In this document: positions 1-10,529 of the stretch, piece by piece
How positions within the stretch are numbered: the stretch's first letter is position 1
How the letters are laid out: each line of letters begins with the position of its first letter
DNA from: Hoplostethus atlanticus
Taxonomy: Eukaryota > Chordata > Actinopteri > Trachichthyiformes > Trachichthyidae
Direction of reading: 5' to 3'
Assembly (NCBI GenBank): GCA_034670405.1
Contig: JAXDDX010000187.1
Location: 467,501-531,500, forward strand
DNA length: 64,000 nt
Translations under genes and position numbers: made by a program
The notes under the pieces: model-generated
What the model saw: the letters and a program-made list of their open reading frames with translations, nothing else
What the model was told of the DNA's origin: nothing
The model's database searches: none

Positions 1-225
1 GGGCCACCTCTGCCAGCCACCGCCAGCTGTGCCACTGGATGCCCGCTCTGCACTTTATCAGCATCATCATTATTTCAGCTTCACACACTCTGCCCAGAGT
101 GGCCCGCCGTCATCACTCCATCCGCCATCTCCACGCTAACCTCTCTCGCTCCCTCTGAAATGCGCTAAATGTGACTACATTTCTAGCCTCGCGAGGAACA
201 AAAGCCCTTGCAAGAATAGAAAGAT
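1..225. other. Non-repetitive block, CNE-like, no gene seen
   Basis: Complex sequence of balanced composition with no open frame of note. It contains ATCATCATTATTT and several CCGCC/GCCACC words but no splice-site pair or coding periodicity that I can see. It could be a conserved non-coding block cut by the window edge; this is inference from texture only. Confidence 0.25.
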
Positions 226-329
226 GAGGATATTTTGCCGGACTTCACTTCCACAAGTTTATAACAAACTTCTAACAAAGTCAAACTTGCCTGAAATAGA
301 GCACGTCACTACATACAAATACCATACAC

Positions 330-330
<1 letters not shown>

Positions 331-401
<71 letters not shown>
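331..401. repeat. (CTAT)n microsatellite
   Basis: About 17 uninterrupted copies of the tetranucleotide CTAT. It creates an artefactual LSIYLSIY reading frame. GATA/TATC tetranucleotides are common and highly variable in teleosts. Confidence 0.97.
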
Positions 402-982
402 GTATGGTATGAACATTAAAGAGGTAGCCATAACCTAGCAAAACCGGAAACAGCGGTGGCAAAAACTCAAAGAACAACGCCTGCGGTGAAAGAGCGGCAA
501 AGGAGGCTGAGGGAATCTGAGGATTTAGAAGCTGTTCTGATTGGTCAGAAAAGTACAGATGTCCTCTAACAAGTTCAGCAAGCCGAGCCTCCGAACCGTG
601 TTGACCGTGAGAGCACGGAAACACACGGAAAAATGGAAACAAAAGCAACAAGAGGGGTAAAGGAAATGGAAAGGAAATGGAAACACTTTTCCACCAACCA
701 CGTGACATTTTTAGACCAATTGGACGAATCCAACTGGTTCGGCCAGCAAACCTGCACACACCGCGGAGGCTGAAGCCGATACCACGTTTTTTTTTTTTTT
801 CTGCAAACGTGTCCTTTTGTTTGTAGCAAGTATACTGTGGCCTTTAAGGTTAGGTCTCTGGTTTAGGATCAAAGGAATACACCAAGTTTTTGGGAGATTG
901 TCCCATTGGTCAATTTACCTGTTAAGTGATGAGAACACAGACACCAAAATCATCCATGTGTCCCCGGTAGAGTCTTTACACC
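402..982. other. Unannotated spacer
   Basis: I see nothing recognisable apart from a poly-T run near 788-801. The minus-strand open frames here are short, overlap in several phases and contain low-complexity segments (PFPLPLLLLLFP), so they are not credible exons. Confidence 0.5.
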
Positions 983-1505
983 GGTGCTCCATGCTAATAC
1001 TTTAGCGTACAGTATGTTGAGTGATAGTAGGCGCCATGCTAACACTTTAGTGTACACTATGTTGAGTGATAGTAGGCTGCCTTACTACCACTTTAGCATA
1101 CACTATGTCGAGTGATAGTAGGCTCCATGCTAACACTTTAGCGTACACTATGTTGAGTGATAGTAGGCGCCATGCTAACACTTTAGCGTACACTATGTTG
1201 AGTGATAGTAGGCTCCATACTACCACTTTAGCATACACTATGTCGAGTGATAGTAGGCTCCATACTACCACTTTAGCATACACTATGTTGAGTGATAGTA
1301 GGCGCCATGCTAACACTTTAGTGTACACTATGTTGAGTAATAGTAGGTGCCATGCTAACACTTTAGCATACACTATGTTGAGTGATAGTAGGCGCCATGC
1401 TAACACTTTAGCGTACACTATGTCGAGTGATAGTAGGCTCCATACTACCACTTTAGCATACACTATGTTGAGTGATAGTAGGCGCCATGCTAACACTTTA
1501 GCATT
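983..1505. repeat. 45-bp minisatellite, about 11.5 copies
   Basis: Tandem array with a 45-bp unit whose core is GTTGAGTGATAGTAGG followed by CGCCATGCTAACAC and TTTAGCGTACACTAT. Eleven unit junctions are visible. Units differ at a few diagnostic sites (CGCC or CTCC, TTGAG or TCGAG, GCTAACAC or ACTACCAC), which are shuffled along the array. Because 45 is a multiple of 3 and the unit lacks stops, both strands stay open for about 175 codons; this is an arithmetic consequence, not evidence of a gene. Confidence 0.95.
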
Positions 1506-1628
1506 CATTATTGTGTGTGTGTGTGAATTGAGGGAAACCAAACTCACAGGGGGTACTAACTCAGACAGCAACAACAAACAGACAAGGAGGTGAGGTGAAG
1601 TTTATCATATATCCAGCAGTGCGTTCAT

Positions 1629-1661
1629 TCTTTTCTTTCTCTCGTTCTTTCTTTACCTCTC

Positions 1662-1705
<44 letters not shown>
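1629..1705. repeat. (CT)n-rich pyrimidine tract
   Basis: Interrupted TTTC/CTTT sequence runs into an almost pure (CT)n stretch ending at CGGAGG. Confidence 0.9.
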
Positions 1706-1708
<3 letters not shown>

Positions 1709-3670
1709 GGCCGGTGACAGCCAGGTCACTGTGAACGGATGAGTTGTCCGGGTCGAAGCTACAGGTTAGTCAGCCAGTCTACAGAAGTGCTCTCCCTGTC
1801 CACCGAGGTGTTCATAACTCATCCCTTTCGTGCTGCACGGACCATTTTTTCTATGAATCAGTCGCCAGCCGTCCATTCATTCGTTTGTGCATTCATCCAT
1901 GTGTCACGCCCGGGATCTCAGATTCCACTATTGTTTTATGTTATGTAAAGTGTTTAGTCTATTTGCAAGGAATTTATTTGTTTTGAGCTCACTTGCATTA
2001 ATGTATAGGCATGAAGCATGGTGAAATATACGTAGTTCTTCTGTAAGGTTGAAACTAAGACAGCAACAGATCCTGCTGCTCCAGCACTACAGGCATCTCC
2101 GGAATGCTACGTCCTGCAACTGTGTGGTGCCTTGGCCTGAGTCAAGAGGTACATCCTGCTAGAGGAGAGTGTCCGGCGGCCGGACCACAGGACAATATGG
2201 TCGTAAATCCAACATCGAAAGGAGGGCACTTGTGGATTTTCCTTTCACTGGTATCAACAGTTTCCAAACTGGTCATACGTAATCAATGGACTCGATGTTC
2301 AGTATGGTCAACGCTTTCCGACCCCAAGAAAAGATTGTGTTAGTTTACCTGTCCTGCTTTATATAAGAACGTTGAACTGTATGCTTGAGAGTGGGGTTGA
2401 CATCTGGTCTGAGACAAGGTCTTAGTGGGACTACAGGATGTAGAGACTCTGGACAAAGTGACAAGTGTCATCCAGTGTAAACTTTTAGCTATCAAATGAA
2501 GTTTCTCATATGATTTTTACCCTTTATTCTGATACTTGAACTCCACGTTGCATTATCAATTGAAACATAATTGAATGCAAACATTTATTTTGGTAATAGT
2601 CTGGGGTTCTTCTCCATCTCCAACAATGCAAGTTCAAATGACATGAAATTTGATGCATGCACCCAGCTATCCTTGTTCTACTAATACTGCCTCCAGGACC
2701 AACAATGACCACCATACTGGATTTTACATCATTTTGGGTTTCTTGGAAAACAATCCCCCCCCCCTCCCCTTATGGGTTCCTTTCATTTGTTTACTGATTG
2801 AACCAAGGAGCAACTGCATCATTTTCACAGACAACCAGACAATACAGGTGGTCGTGCAAACTGTATTTGCATTGTCAAATAACAAACGTTTGCACATTTG
2901 AATAACTTGTTAGCAGCTGGCCCACAGGGCATTGTTTGCGGGGGACGACATGTTCACTGTAGCCTTGTTTTTTTTTATATCCCTTCGGGTGTGTTTCGAA
3001 TAAGAAGTGTGCGTCGGCAAAAAAATACAAGGTCCCATCACATAAAAGGCAAAATGGATGCTTTGCTAATCCCCATGCCTACGTACTCCATCTCCATATT
3101 ATCAATTGTCCTTATTCTATATTTCACATTTCGATTATGTTTGCAGTGTTATTGACTGAAGACGTGCATTGGCAATTTCTAATGAATCTTTAACAGAAAC
3201 TCTTAATGTGAAAGCACCAGGTTTGAAACGCAACTTTGCTTGGAAAATCAATTGTTATATCTGTGCATATGCCCTTCTGTCAGTATATATGTGTCTTTTA
3301 GTGAGTGAGTGTGTGTTAATGTGTGTATGTCCCTCACTTGACAGCATTTCCTCGTGTGTGTACGTCTCCACTCCACACCACAAACTTGCAGTTAAGTTGA
3401 TTTCAGGTGTCCAAGCTCTAACGGATGAAATAGTTAAATTGATATTCCTGCAAATTTTGGATGTTCATGTCACAATTTGTGCATTAAGAGTACCAAAAGA
3501 TGAATAAAAAAACATCACTGAAAGGTTTTTGGTTTTTGGCTGCGATTGTTTATTTGATTCATTTTTGTGAAGTAGTATTTCCACAATTATTATATGCATG
3601 CATGAGCTTGCTTTATATTTGATGCACACTTTATATTAATTCTTAGTGATGTCCAAGTACACTTGCACAT
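1706..3670. other. AT-leaning spacer without recognised features
   Basis: About 2 kb with no credible gene. Short open frames occur in all six phases without a consistent frame or splice signals. A poly-C run lies at about 2757-2769. Weak GT-rich text occurs at 3280-3365. No transposon terminus was recognised. Confidence 0.45.
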
Positions 3671-3672
3671 GG

Positions 3673-3733
3673 TGTGAGGACCATGTAAGATCCTGGGAGT
3701 CCACATCTCCGAGGATCTTACATGGTCCTCACA
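3673..3733. repeat. 22-bp perfect inverted repeat (hairpin)
   Basis: The left arm at 3673-3694 begins TGTGAGGACC and ends AAGATCCT. The right arm at 3712-3733 is its exact reverse complement, with a 17-base spacer. The right arm lies within the L2 reverse-transcriptase remnant, so the left arm is probably an inverted copy made during a rearranged insertion. Confidence 0.9.
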
Positions 3734-4292
3734 CACTATTGGAACTACACTCCCCACCCTGCAGGACTTATACACCAGGAGGTGCAGAACCAGAGCCTGC
3801 AGGATCATGAAGGATCCTCACCACCCCAACAACGGACTGTTTCAGCTGCTGCGGTCAGGCAAGCGCCTCCGTAGTCACGCTGCCAAAACAGAGACTGAGA
3901 CGGAGTTTCTTTCCTCAGGCCATCAGGACTGTGAACTCTGACCTCACCAGGGCCCCCACCAAGACACACACACTGCCCCTCTTATGCACACACACACACT
4001 TAGGTAAAGACTACACATAATTTATAATTTATATTATATTATACATACAATTTCCCCTTTTTCCCTTTTTTACTATATTTTTATAAAGTGCTCTTATTGT
4101 AAATATTGTGTTGTTTTTTATATAGAGCTCTTAAAACTGTGACATTGTAAATATTGTGTTGGTTTATTGTAAATAGTGTGAACCTGTTATTTGCCCTTTG
4201 CACATTTCTGCTGAGCATTGTCCACTTTACATTTCACTGCACACCTCGTGTGTGTATGTGACAAATAAACTTCTTGAATCTTGAATCTTGAA
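3693..4292 (+). mobile_element. Truncated L2-clade LINE: reverse transcriptase C-terminus and 3' UTR
   Basis: The translation from 3693 starts LGVHISEDLTW, the typical 'FLGVxIsedLtW' block of L2-like reverse transcriptases. It then jumps to LYTRRCRTRACRIMKDPHHP and GLFQLLRSGKRLRS, the LINE C-terminal region. Sequence between these blocks is missing, so there is an internal deletion. A frameshift follows: the expected FFPQAIRTVNS continues in another phase near 3907. The AT-rich 3' UTR ends in ACAAATAAACTTCTTGAATC plus TTGAATCTTGAA repeats, the usual L2 tail. The element is non-functional. Confidence 0.87.
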
Positions 4293-4297
4293 ACATG

Positions 4298-4446
4298 AAG
4301 CCAGAGTGAGTAGGAAGAGTATGGGGCGTTCAATGTCTTGCTCAAAGACACTCCAACGGGATTTGCGGCTCTTAATTGGCCGTTGGGGGAATCAACTTCT
4401 TAGCCTATGGGACAGGTCCTTCTAAACCACTGGGCCACCCTGCCGC
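4298..4446 (-). mobile_element. tRNA-derived SINE, minus strand
   Basis: Read on the minus strand, the head is GCAGGGTGGCCCAGTGG, an A-box match (TGGCCCAGTGG). A degenerate B box (AGTTGATTCCC) follows, then the widespread fish SINE body word GAGTGTCTTTGAGCAAGAC. It lies directly next to the L2 tail, consistent with L2 machinery mobilising such SINEs; that last link is inference. Confidence 0.75.
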
Positions 4447-4460
4447 ATACGTGTGAGTGC

Positions 4461-4484
4461 ATGTGTGTGTGTGTGTGTGTGTGC
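4461..4484. repeat. (GT)n microsatellite
   Basis: Twelve GT dinucleotides ending at GCATAG. Confidence 0.95.
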
Positions 4485-4716
4485 ATAGAGTGGTGTGGCA
4501 GCCGGGGCCTCATGACAGATCAGGGCATTCAGGCCAGTGACATTCCTCCAGAGCCCCAGATGCATCGTGGGCCGGCGGTGTGAAAAATGCCGGTCGGCCC
4601 ACGATCCACTCAGCCGCAGATGAATGGAGCGCCCGGTGCACTCACCCGTAGATGAATGGAGCGATCTGTCTTGTCAGCGGAGGTCGACCAAGAGGTTACA
4701 GTATCCAGCGTATACC
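4485..4716. other. Unique block with a GC-rich hairpin and a short direct repeat
   Basis: The arm ATCGTGGGCCGGC (4564-4576) pairs with GCCGGTCGGCCCACGAT (4589-4605) around a 12-base loop. The words AGATGAATGGAGCG occur twice, about 32 bases apart (near 4618 and 4650). No coding signal was seen. Confidence 0.6.
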
Positions 4717-4911
4717 TGTGTGTGTGTGTGTGTGTGTTTGCTGACTCCGGCAACTAGCTACACACACACTCACACGTACACAGACTGGAACATAAAGACA
4801 AACACAGATGCAGGACGGTCTATATATATATACACACGTAGAGATGATGCAGTAAGCATGTGAGGAAACACAGAAGCGTGCACGACGATCACACACACAC
4901 ACACACACATT
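4717..4911. repeat. GT/CA microsatellite cluster
   Basis: (GT)n at 4717-4738, interrupted CA near 4760-4790, a TATATATA run near 4821-4832, and (CA)n at 4891-4909. Confidence 0.9.
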
Positions 4912-5200
4912 ACTATACTTGTGAGGACCTTATTTGATTGCATTCATTCCCAAACCCTGACCACTACATGCTGTAATCCATTACCATTATCCCCTATCCT
5001 AATAATCATAGTTCTAACATTAACCCTAAACCCAAGCCCTAACCCTTAACTAACCTTAACCCTTAACCTTTAACCTTTAACCCTTAACTAAAATCTTATC
5101 TTAACCCTAACCCTAAACTAAGTCCTTCTCCTCACTTTGGAGGAATTTCCCCGTCGTTCTACCCTCGTTGGTTACATGCGGTCCTCACAAGGATAGAAGT
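4912..5200. mobile_element. MITE-like element with telomere-like interior
   Basis: The left end ACTATACTTGTGAGGACC (4912-4929) and the right end GGTCCTCACAAGGATAGAAGT (5180-5200) are imperfect terminal inverted repeats. The interior (about 5020-5125) is a degenerate run of TAACCC, TTAACC and CCTAAC words resembling vertebrate telomere repeats. It has no coding capacity, so it is a non-autonomous DNA element. No clear target duplication was seen. Confidence 0.7.
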
Positions 5201-5204
5201 AAAA

Positions 5205-5291
5205 AAGCGCACACACACACACCCTGGACTCCCATCAAACACTGCCCTGGCGTCCCTGAGTTTATCACACACACACACACACACACACACA
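5205..5291. repeat. (CA)n microsatellites
   Basis: Two CA arrays at about 5207-5222 and 5267-5291, separated by about 45 bases of unique sequence. Confidence 0.93.
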
Positions 5292-5735
5292 ACAGCCAGC
5301 CCATCTCCTCAGCCATCAGCCCGGAGCTCCGGCGCCCCGAGCAGCGGCTCTGACATGTCTATATGTTTTTCCTCCTGACCTTTTGCCGTCCTTTCTGCCA
5401 CCGCCCGTAAACCATAAGCTGATATATGAAGGCAATTTTTAGCGGTGCCACTTGTATCTGAGTGATTGCGCGTGCTTTACATTTGGGGCCCCTGCCACCT
5501 TGCCAGCCCACCTCCCTCCAGATCTCTCTATTTGGATAGGTGGTGGGGCGGAGGGGGGCGGGAGGAGGGGGAGACAGAGAGGATGAAAGGATACCAAATA
5601 CACACATATATCCACTCCCGGGGCGAGGAGTCCACCGTGCGATAGCCCTTCGCTCGGCCAGGCAGAACGTCAGGAGTGGCACGAAGGGAAAGGATGGACC
5701 CCAGCTACGTTACAAAAACATTTTAAAGACATTTC
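5292..5735. promoter_or_regulatory. CNE-like block
   Basis: Complex sequence, especially 5345-5530, with words such as ATAAGCTGATATATGAAGG and GAGTGATTGCGCGTGC. It is flanked by a CA array and a repeat, and has no coding evidence. The regulatory role is inferred from texture only. Confidence 0.25.
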
Positions 5736-5739
5736 TGAC

Positions 5740-6012
5740 ATTTCACAATGATGAATATCGTTAGACCGACACAGGTTTTTGAACTCCAGACACTTTCTGT
5801 ATGAGGTTTTGAATATTTTGTGCAAATTTAAAGATTTTGGAATATATCTTAAAATTTGATTTAAAAAAATACTACGCAAAAAATCGGTGTTTGCTGCACA
5901 ATTTTACTTTGAAAAGTGCATTTAGACCATCATGATGCACTACTAATGGGTTAGCAGCTCCTTCAGGCAGGGTGAGGCAGGTTTCACTGCAGGTTTCACT
6001 GCAGGTTTACCA
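5740..6012 (-). mobile_element. Family B dispersed repeat, minus strand
   Basis: The reverse complement shares CATGATGGTCTAAATGC and TGAAACCTGCCTCACCCTGC with the copy at 53110-53330, in the same order. CACTGCAGGTTT is duplicated at the right edge (about 5985-6010). No long open frame is present, so it is non-autonomous. Confidence 0.7.
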
Positions 6013-6171
6013 GACTGACAGCCCTAAAGCTGTTGAGGAAAATCCTCCTACACCACACTGGAAGGATTCCTCTGGTCAGACACCTGGAATAAAAATAATA
6101 AAAAAATTCACTCTCTGTGGTCAAGGAGGAACCTCCATCTTATCTGAGGTGGACGACTCTGGAGTTAACGT

Positions 6172-6500
6172 AATGTAACGCTTTATTGACACCTGCAGGG
6201 AAATGCTCATTGACCCCCTCCAGGGAGGTCAGAGGTCAGGGTTAGCTACAGAGCAGCGCCCCTGGAGCCAGTTGAAAAAAAAAAGAGGTACAAAACTGCA
6301 GCAACAAAGGGTACAACTCTGCACCTTTTTACTGGCTGTGTAGGGATGCAGCGTCTTGCTCAAGGGTACTTCAGCAGGGTGGATGTTTGCCAACGTGAGG
6401 GGTTGAACCCTCTCTCGGGCCACTAGGCCACGTTGCAGGCCATGGACTACCAGCAACCAGTACACCCTTATGGGAGGAGTGCATCTGCGGATAGGGTGCA
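6172..6500 (-). mobile_element. tRNA-derived SINE with 'ttccctgcaggtgtcaataaag' type tail, minus strand
   Basis: On the minus strand the A box is TGGCCTAGTGG and the B box GGTTCAACCCC. The body word CCTTGAGCAAGACGC follows, and the 3' end reads CATTTCCCTGCAGGTGTCAA then TAAAGCG, the classic tail form of many fish SINEs. A poly-A/T run lies at about 6275. All expected parts are present, so it may be near full length. Confidence 0.75.
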
Positions 6501-6735
6501 ATTGTTGGTGACAAAATAATTTACAAAAACTCAGATCAGCCAATCATTGTCATCCATCTCCAAATGATGGATATGATGCAGCTTGTTTGATTACATATTT
6601 ATTACAGAATTGATCGATACTACTGGTTGTCTGTGTGAAGCCCTTAACCTGAATTGATTCTAATGCAACGTCTTATTAACCTGGGTGGCAATGGAGTTTT
6701 AGTGTCGTGGTATGGTGTGTCAGAGGCTGTTCTAT
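6501..6735. other. Unannotated spacer
   Basis: Short unique AT-leaning sequence; nothing recognised. Confidence 0.4.
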
Positions 6736-6888
6736 GCTGCCAAGAAAAAAAATTCTGAAAACAATGAATACTTTTTTTTGGGCATGAAAATGGTCAAATA
6801 TAAAGATAATGAACAGCAGCAGCTTCAATCGAAAAATGTTGGTATTGGCCTTGAAAAAGCCATATCTGTCGGCCCCTAGTTTTAATGC
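6736..6888 (+). mobile_element. Family B-type repeat fragment (TATCGG motif)
   Basis: GCAGCTTCAATCGAAAAATG, GGTATTGGCCTTGAAAAAGC and CATATCTGTCGGCCCC match the pattern seen again at 62400-62460. This is the right-hand part of the family B module. No coding capacity. Confidence 0.6.
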
Positions 6889-6889
6889 T

Positions 6890-7292
6890 GGGCAAGGGGT
6901 TGGGGTGATTAGCATTAGTTCATGTTCCAGTAATGGACTGCGGCGCTAGCTCGTTAGCATTTTAACTCCTGTTTGAATGGGGGCCAGTGTGTACCTTTAG
7001 GCCCTTATCGCAGCAGCAGACTGAGCTTGTTAGCTTGTTAGCATGAACTTATTCTATGGGAGCTGCGTGGCATTAGGCCATGTTAGATTACTGCAACGCA
7101 ATGACACTTGTTAGCCTATTAGCATAACCCCTTATTAGACTGACAAGGGGTGCGTGGCGCATTAGCCCGTGTTACAGTAATGGAAAAGCTTTGTTAGCTT
7201 GTTAGCATGCTAAAGAGGTTGGGGTCTGTGAGTGGCATTAGCCTGGTTAAGAGCACTGGAACGGGCCGTCACCCTGTTAGCTTGTTAGCATA
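6890..7292. repeat. 83-bp minisatellite, about 5 diverged copies
   Basis: The marker (G/A)TTAGCAT recurs at 6953, 7037, 7118, 7201 and 7284, giving spacings of 84, 81, 83 and 83 bases. Between markers each copy has a GGGGTGCGTGGCATTAG-like stretch and a GTTACAGTAATGGA-like stretch. The copies are clearly diverged, so the array is old. Confidence 0.85.
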
Positions 7293-7310
7293 ATTTCAAG
7301 AAGGGGGGGT

Positions 7311-7530
7311 TTCTGTGTGTGTGTGTGTGTGTGTGTGTGCTTGTGTGTGTGTATGATTGCATATATGACCTACGTGTTTATATCTACAGTGTAATATCTG
7401 TAGGATGTGTGTAGCTACAGTATGTGCGTGTATGCACACATGCATGTATATAAATGTACATGTCTGCATCTGTGTGTGCACACGTGCATTTGCCTGTGTG
7501 TATGAATGTGTGTGTGTGTGTGTGTCCTTT
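7311..7530. repeat. GT-rich microsatellite belt
   Basis: Pure (GT)n at 7314-7339, degenerate GT/CA with TATG and CATG steps to 7500, then (GT)n at about 7508-7525. Open frames here (VCICVCTRAFACVYECVC) are repeat artefacts. Confidence 0.92.
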
Positions 7531-8165
7531 TCCTCAAACACTTCAATTACAGCTGCTCATTGTCAGGTTGTAAATGGCTGGGTCAGCTGGCTGGAGTTCG
7601 GTCTTTGAAAGCGACGCTGACGTCCCTACAAAGACATCATTAGAGGGGCTCTGCCCGGCAAGAGACAGCCTCACTACTCTCTCCTCCCCGAGGAAACACC
7701 AAATGTGCCAAAGATGAAAAAATTAACAATGTATAAAAAGAAAAAAATCCCTTCCCCTGCACATAGAAATAAAAAACTTCAATCTACACGCCTCTTTTAT
7801 TTCCCTCGCTCTGTTCTGAGCCCGTGCATAATCCCTCATTTGATATGTTTTTTTTCCCTTTTATCATTCATTTTGTGACACACAAATATGTTGAAGCATC
7901 TTTGAAAAGGCATTTCTCATTTTCCCTTGATCTAAATATTCAATGACACCCCCCCCCCAAGAAAAAGAAAAAGAAGAAAAGCTTATTTTTTTCCACAAGG
8001 TTAGAAGAAATACAAACAATGTATTGTTGCTAATTACAATGGGAGATTGAGAAATGGAGTTAAAAAAAATGGAGTTAAAAAAAAAAAAAAAGAACACTCA
8101 TGCATTTTCAATGCGATTTGCATTTTGAATTCAAGTTGGATTTTATGCAACATGACTTTTTTGTG
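7531..8165. other. AT-rich spacer with A- and C-runs
   Basis: Contains a poly-C run (about 7949-7959), purine-rich AAGAAAAAGAAAAAG, and poly-A near 8078-8091, but no credible gene. Confidence 0.45.
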
Positions 8166-8350
8166 CCTTTCCCTTTTCTTTGGTTCTTGCTAATATCTTC
8201 CAGGATCAAAGGCTTCCGTTGGGTTTCTCTCATCTCGTTTTTCCTCCTCCAAGCGTTGTTTGCCTCCCAGGACCACAGCGGCACAATTGCGCGCTGCCGC
8301 CAGATTTGTGGGGAAAGGGAGAATTATTTATTCCAAGGGCTAATTTGACA
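8166..8350. promoter_or_regulatory. CNE-like block
   Basis: GCTAATATCTTCCAGGATCA followed by AAGG holds a TCF/LEF-type GATCAAAGG site. CACAATTGCGCGCTGCCGCC and GGAGAATTATTTATTCC (a near-palindromic AT core) follow. Complex, non-repetitive and not coding. The role is inferred. Confidence 0.3.
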
Positions 8351-9440
8351 TCAAAAAAAAGGCGGGGGGGGGGGGGCGAAGATCCAGAGAGGGCAGAGAT
8401 AAAAAGAAATGGCCCCTTCTGACCTACAGGGTTACCTAAATGTGTATTTTCATTTGGCTTTCCAGTAGGCAAGCCAGCAGCTAGATTGATATTGCACTGA
8501 GCAGTACAGAACAGGGGTTAGATAGTGGGGGTTTTATTAAATATCGGATATCAGCAAATCATGTGGTCTGCTGCGGATATATTGGAGGTTCCTCCCTGAC
8601 CACAAATACATTAAAACTGTAAAACCTGCAATGAAATTTTATTTTCATTTTATTTTATTGTTCAGAAGCGTTTCCTTTTATATTAAGTGTTCATTTAAAA
8701 GCCTAATATGGCCTGATAGGTGGGTCACCCTGCTAACCCACCTAAAGGAAATTCACAAATGTAATGGAGGTATTATAAAGGTATTAAATATCTATCATAT
8801 CGGCCTTCACAAACCCCTTATCAGTCAAATCCTAGTACAGCACCGGGCCTACTAACTTTATTTTCCAAAATTCACCAGCCACTTTCACAACGTAACCGAA
8901 CCGAGTGCAATGTCAGAATGGAAAATGACCTCCAGAGAGTGGTTAGCTGTCACCGGTGACATGAATGTTAAAGTTATTCTGCTCCACCGTGCCACTTTTA
9001 GCAGGTAACCAGTCATTACGGTGAATCTTTTAGCCACCGTGCCACTGGCGTGTGGCTAAAAAAACGGTGAGTTCCCTGGCCCCCTGCATACAGAGTTACT
9101 ATTGAAATCGGTGATAATAATTCCCGCACTCTTGTCAACCGGTAAATGAATCACTTACGAAGGAATAGTCAAACTCTTTATTCTTCGGCTTGCCTTGGGT
9201 CCCTAGACCCCAGTCATTAAGAGTACGATTTTTTTTTTTTTTTTTTACAGCAGTGGGTTCACAATGGTTTTCCATTATAAATGACTGGAGCGTCGACATC
9301 ACCTGTCTATGTTGGGAATATGAAACCTCTGCGGAGACAGATAGCATAATGCAGATGTCTCAATGAAAACTTCATTAAGACGGAGGATAATTACTGTGTC
9401 TTTAATGGCACACTCACTCTGCTTTTAAATAAGTGAGGTG
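8351..9440. other. Spacer with a decayed family B fragment
   Basis: A poly-G run at about 8365-8377. TATCATATCGGCCTTCACA and CCCCTTATCAGTCAAATCC (about 8794-8832) resemble the TATCGG module of family B. A poly-T run lies at 9230-9246. The rest is unrecognised. Confidence 0.45.
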
Positions 9441-9830
9441 TTCAACTTTTGATGTGTTTATTTTGGAGTAATTGCATCATGCAAAGACTTCATCTTAGAC
9501 ATATTGAGTTTAGCACGTGTGTGTGTTTGAGTTCATTTCTGCACGTGTTTTTGCATGCGTGTGTGTGTAGTCTAACATGTTCATCATTTTGCACAACCTT
9601 TGTGCCTGCAAACTACTTCAATTATGTGCGCATACCTGCATTTGTGTGTGTGTGTATGTGCAACTAATGCTTATGTGTGTGTGTGTGTGTGTGTGTTTGT
9701 GGACAGCTAGGTCACAGCTGTTGGAGATGGGCCAGTGTCTTGTGGATCTTAACTAGCCTCAAGGTTACTGTATACTGCTCACACTAACCAGGTCTAACCT
9801 CAACACTCCCTCTAAGCCTTCACCTGGCTC

Positions 9831-9876
<46 letters not shown>

Positions 9877-10240
9877 AGCATTATTTGCACATGCACACTC
9901 ATGTTCACACATACAAATACACACTCTAAAACAAGACATAGAACAGTTTCTTTCTTTCCCATTCTTTCTTATTTGTCCTCATTCTATCTTGCTCACTCAC
10001 ACACACACACACACAAACACACACTCATATGCTCACACATGCAAACACACACACCCTAAAATAAGACATAGACTAGTTCTTTCTTTCTTTCTTTCACACT
10101 CAAATAAATCTACTCAAAACACTGTGCAATTTCCTTCTCTCCTTCTCACCCTCTTCTTCACCTGCTTTCTTCACCTGTACTCTCCCCCTCTCTCTCTCTC
10201 TCTCTCTCTCTTTCACACACACACACACACACACGCCAAA
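9441..10240. repeat. GT/CA/CT microsatellite belt
   Basis: (GT)n at 9674-9697, a 41-base (CA)n at 9833-9873, (CA)n at 9998-10014, (TTTC)n near 10076-10095, (CT)n at 10185-10211 and (CA)n at 10215-10233, with degenerate CA between them. Confidence 0.93.
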
Positions 10241-10450
10241 ACATATTGCATGTTGCCACTGTCAAAATGCAAATCCGCTCCCTTTTTGACTCCTCGCTGC
10301 ACGTTATTTCTTTCTTTCGGTGACTTCATTAGCGAGGAAGCCGAACCTCGGTGACAACATTAATTACAGGTGTGTGCACGCACACTGAGAGTTATTTTCT
10401 CCCGACTCGACCTCATCATCGCCACCACCACCACCATCATCATCATCATC
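10241..10450. other. Short complex block ending in (CAC)n/(CAT)n
   Basis: Complex sequence with TTCATTAGCGAGGAAGCC and ACATTAATTACAGG, then a trinucleotide tract CACCACCACCATCATCAT at about 10422-10450. Possibly regulatory; no coding evidence. Confidence 0.35.
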
Positions 10451-10529
10451 CACCCCCAACGCCTTTGGGACTTTGAACATATGTAAGTCCACACACCGGC
10501 AGATTACAACGAGAGAGAGAGCGACTCTT

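Noticed and set aside
1047-1593. 175-176 codon open frames on both strands
   Set aside because: They lie wholly in the 45-bp minisatellite; the unit is 15 codons with no stop in either strand, so openness is automatic.
4298-4446. Possible functional tRNA gene (A and B boxes)
   Set aside because: No cloverleaf pairing or anticodon stem-loop; followed by a SINE body. The same applies to the heads at 6.4, 27.7, 33.4, 45.6 and 59.6 kb.
4990-5125. True telomere or chromosome end
   Set aside because: The TAACCC words are degenerate, short, and bracketed by terminal inverted repeats of a MITE-like element.
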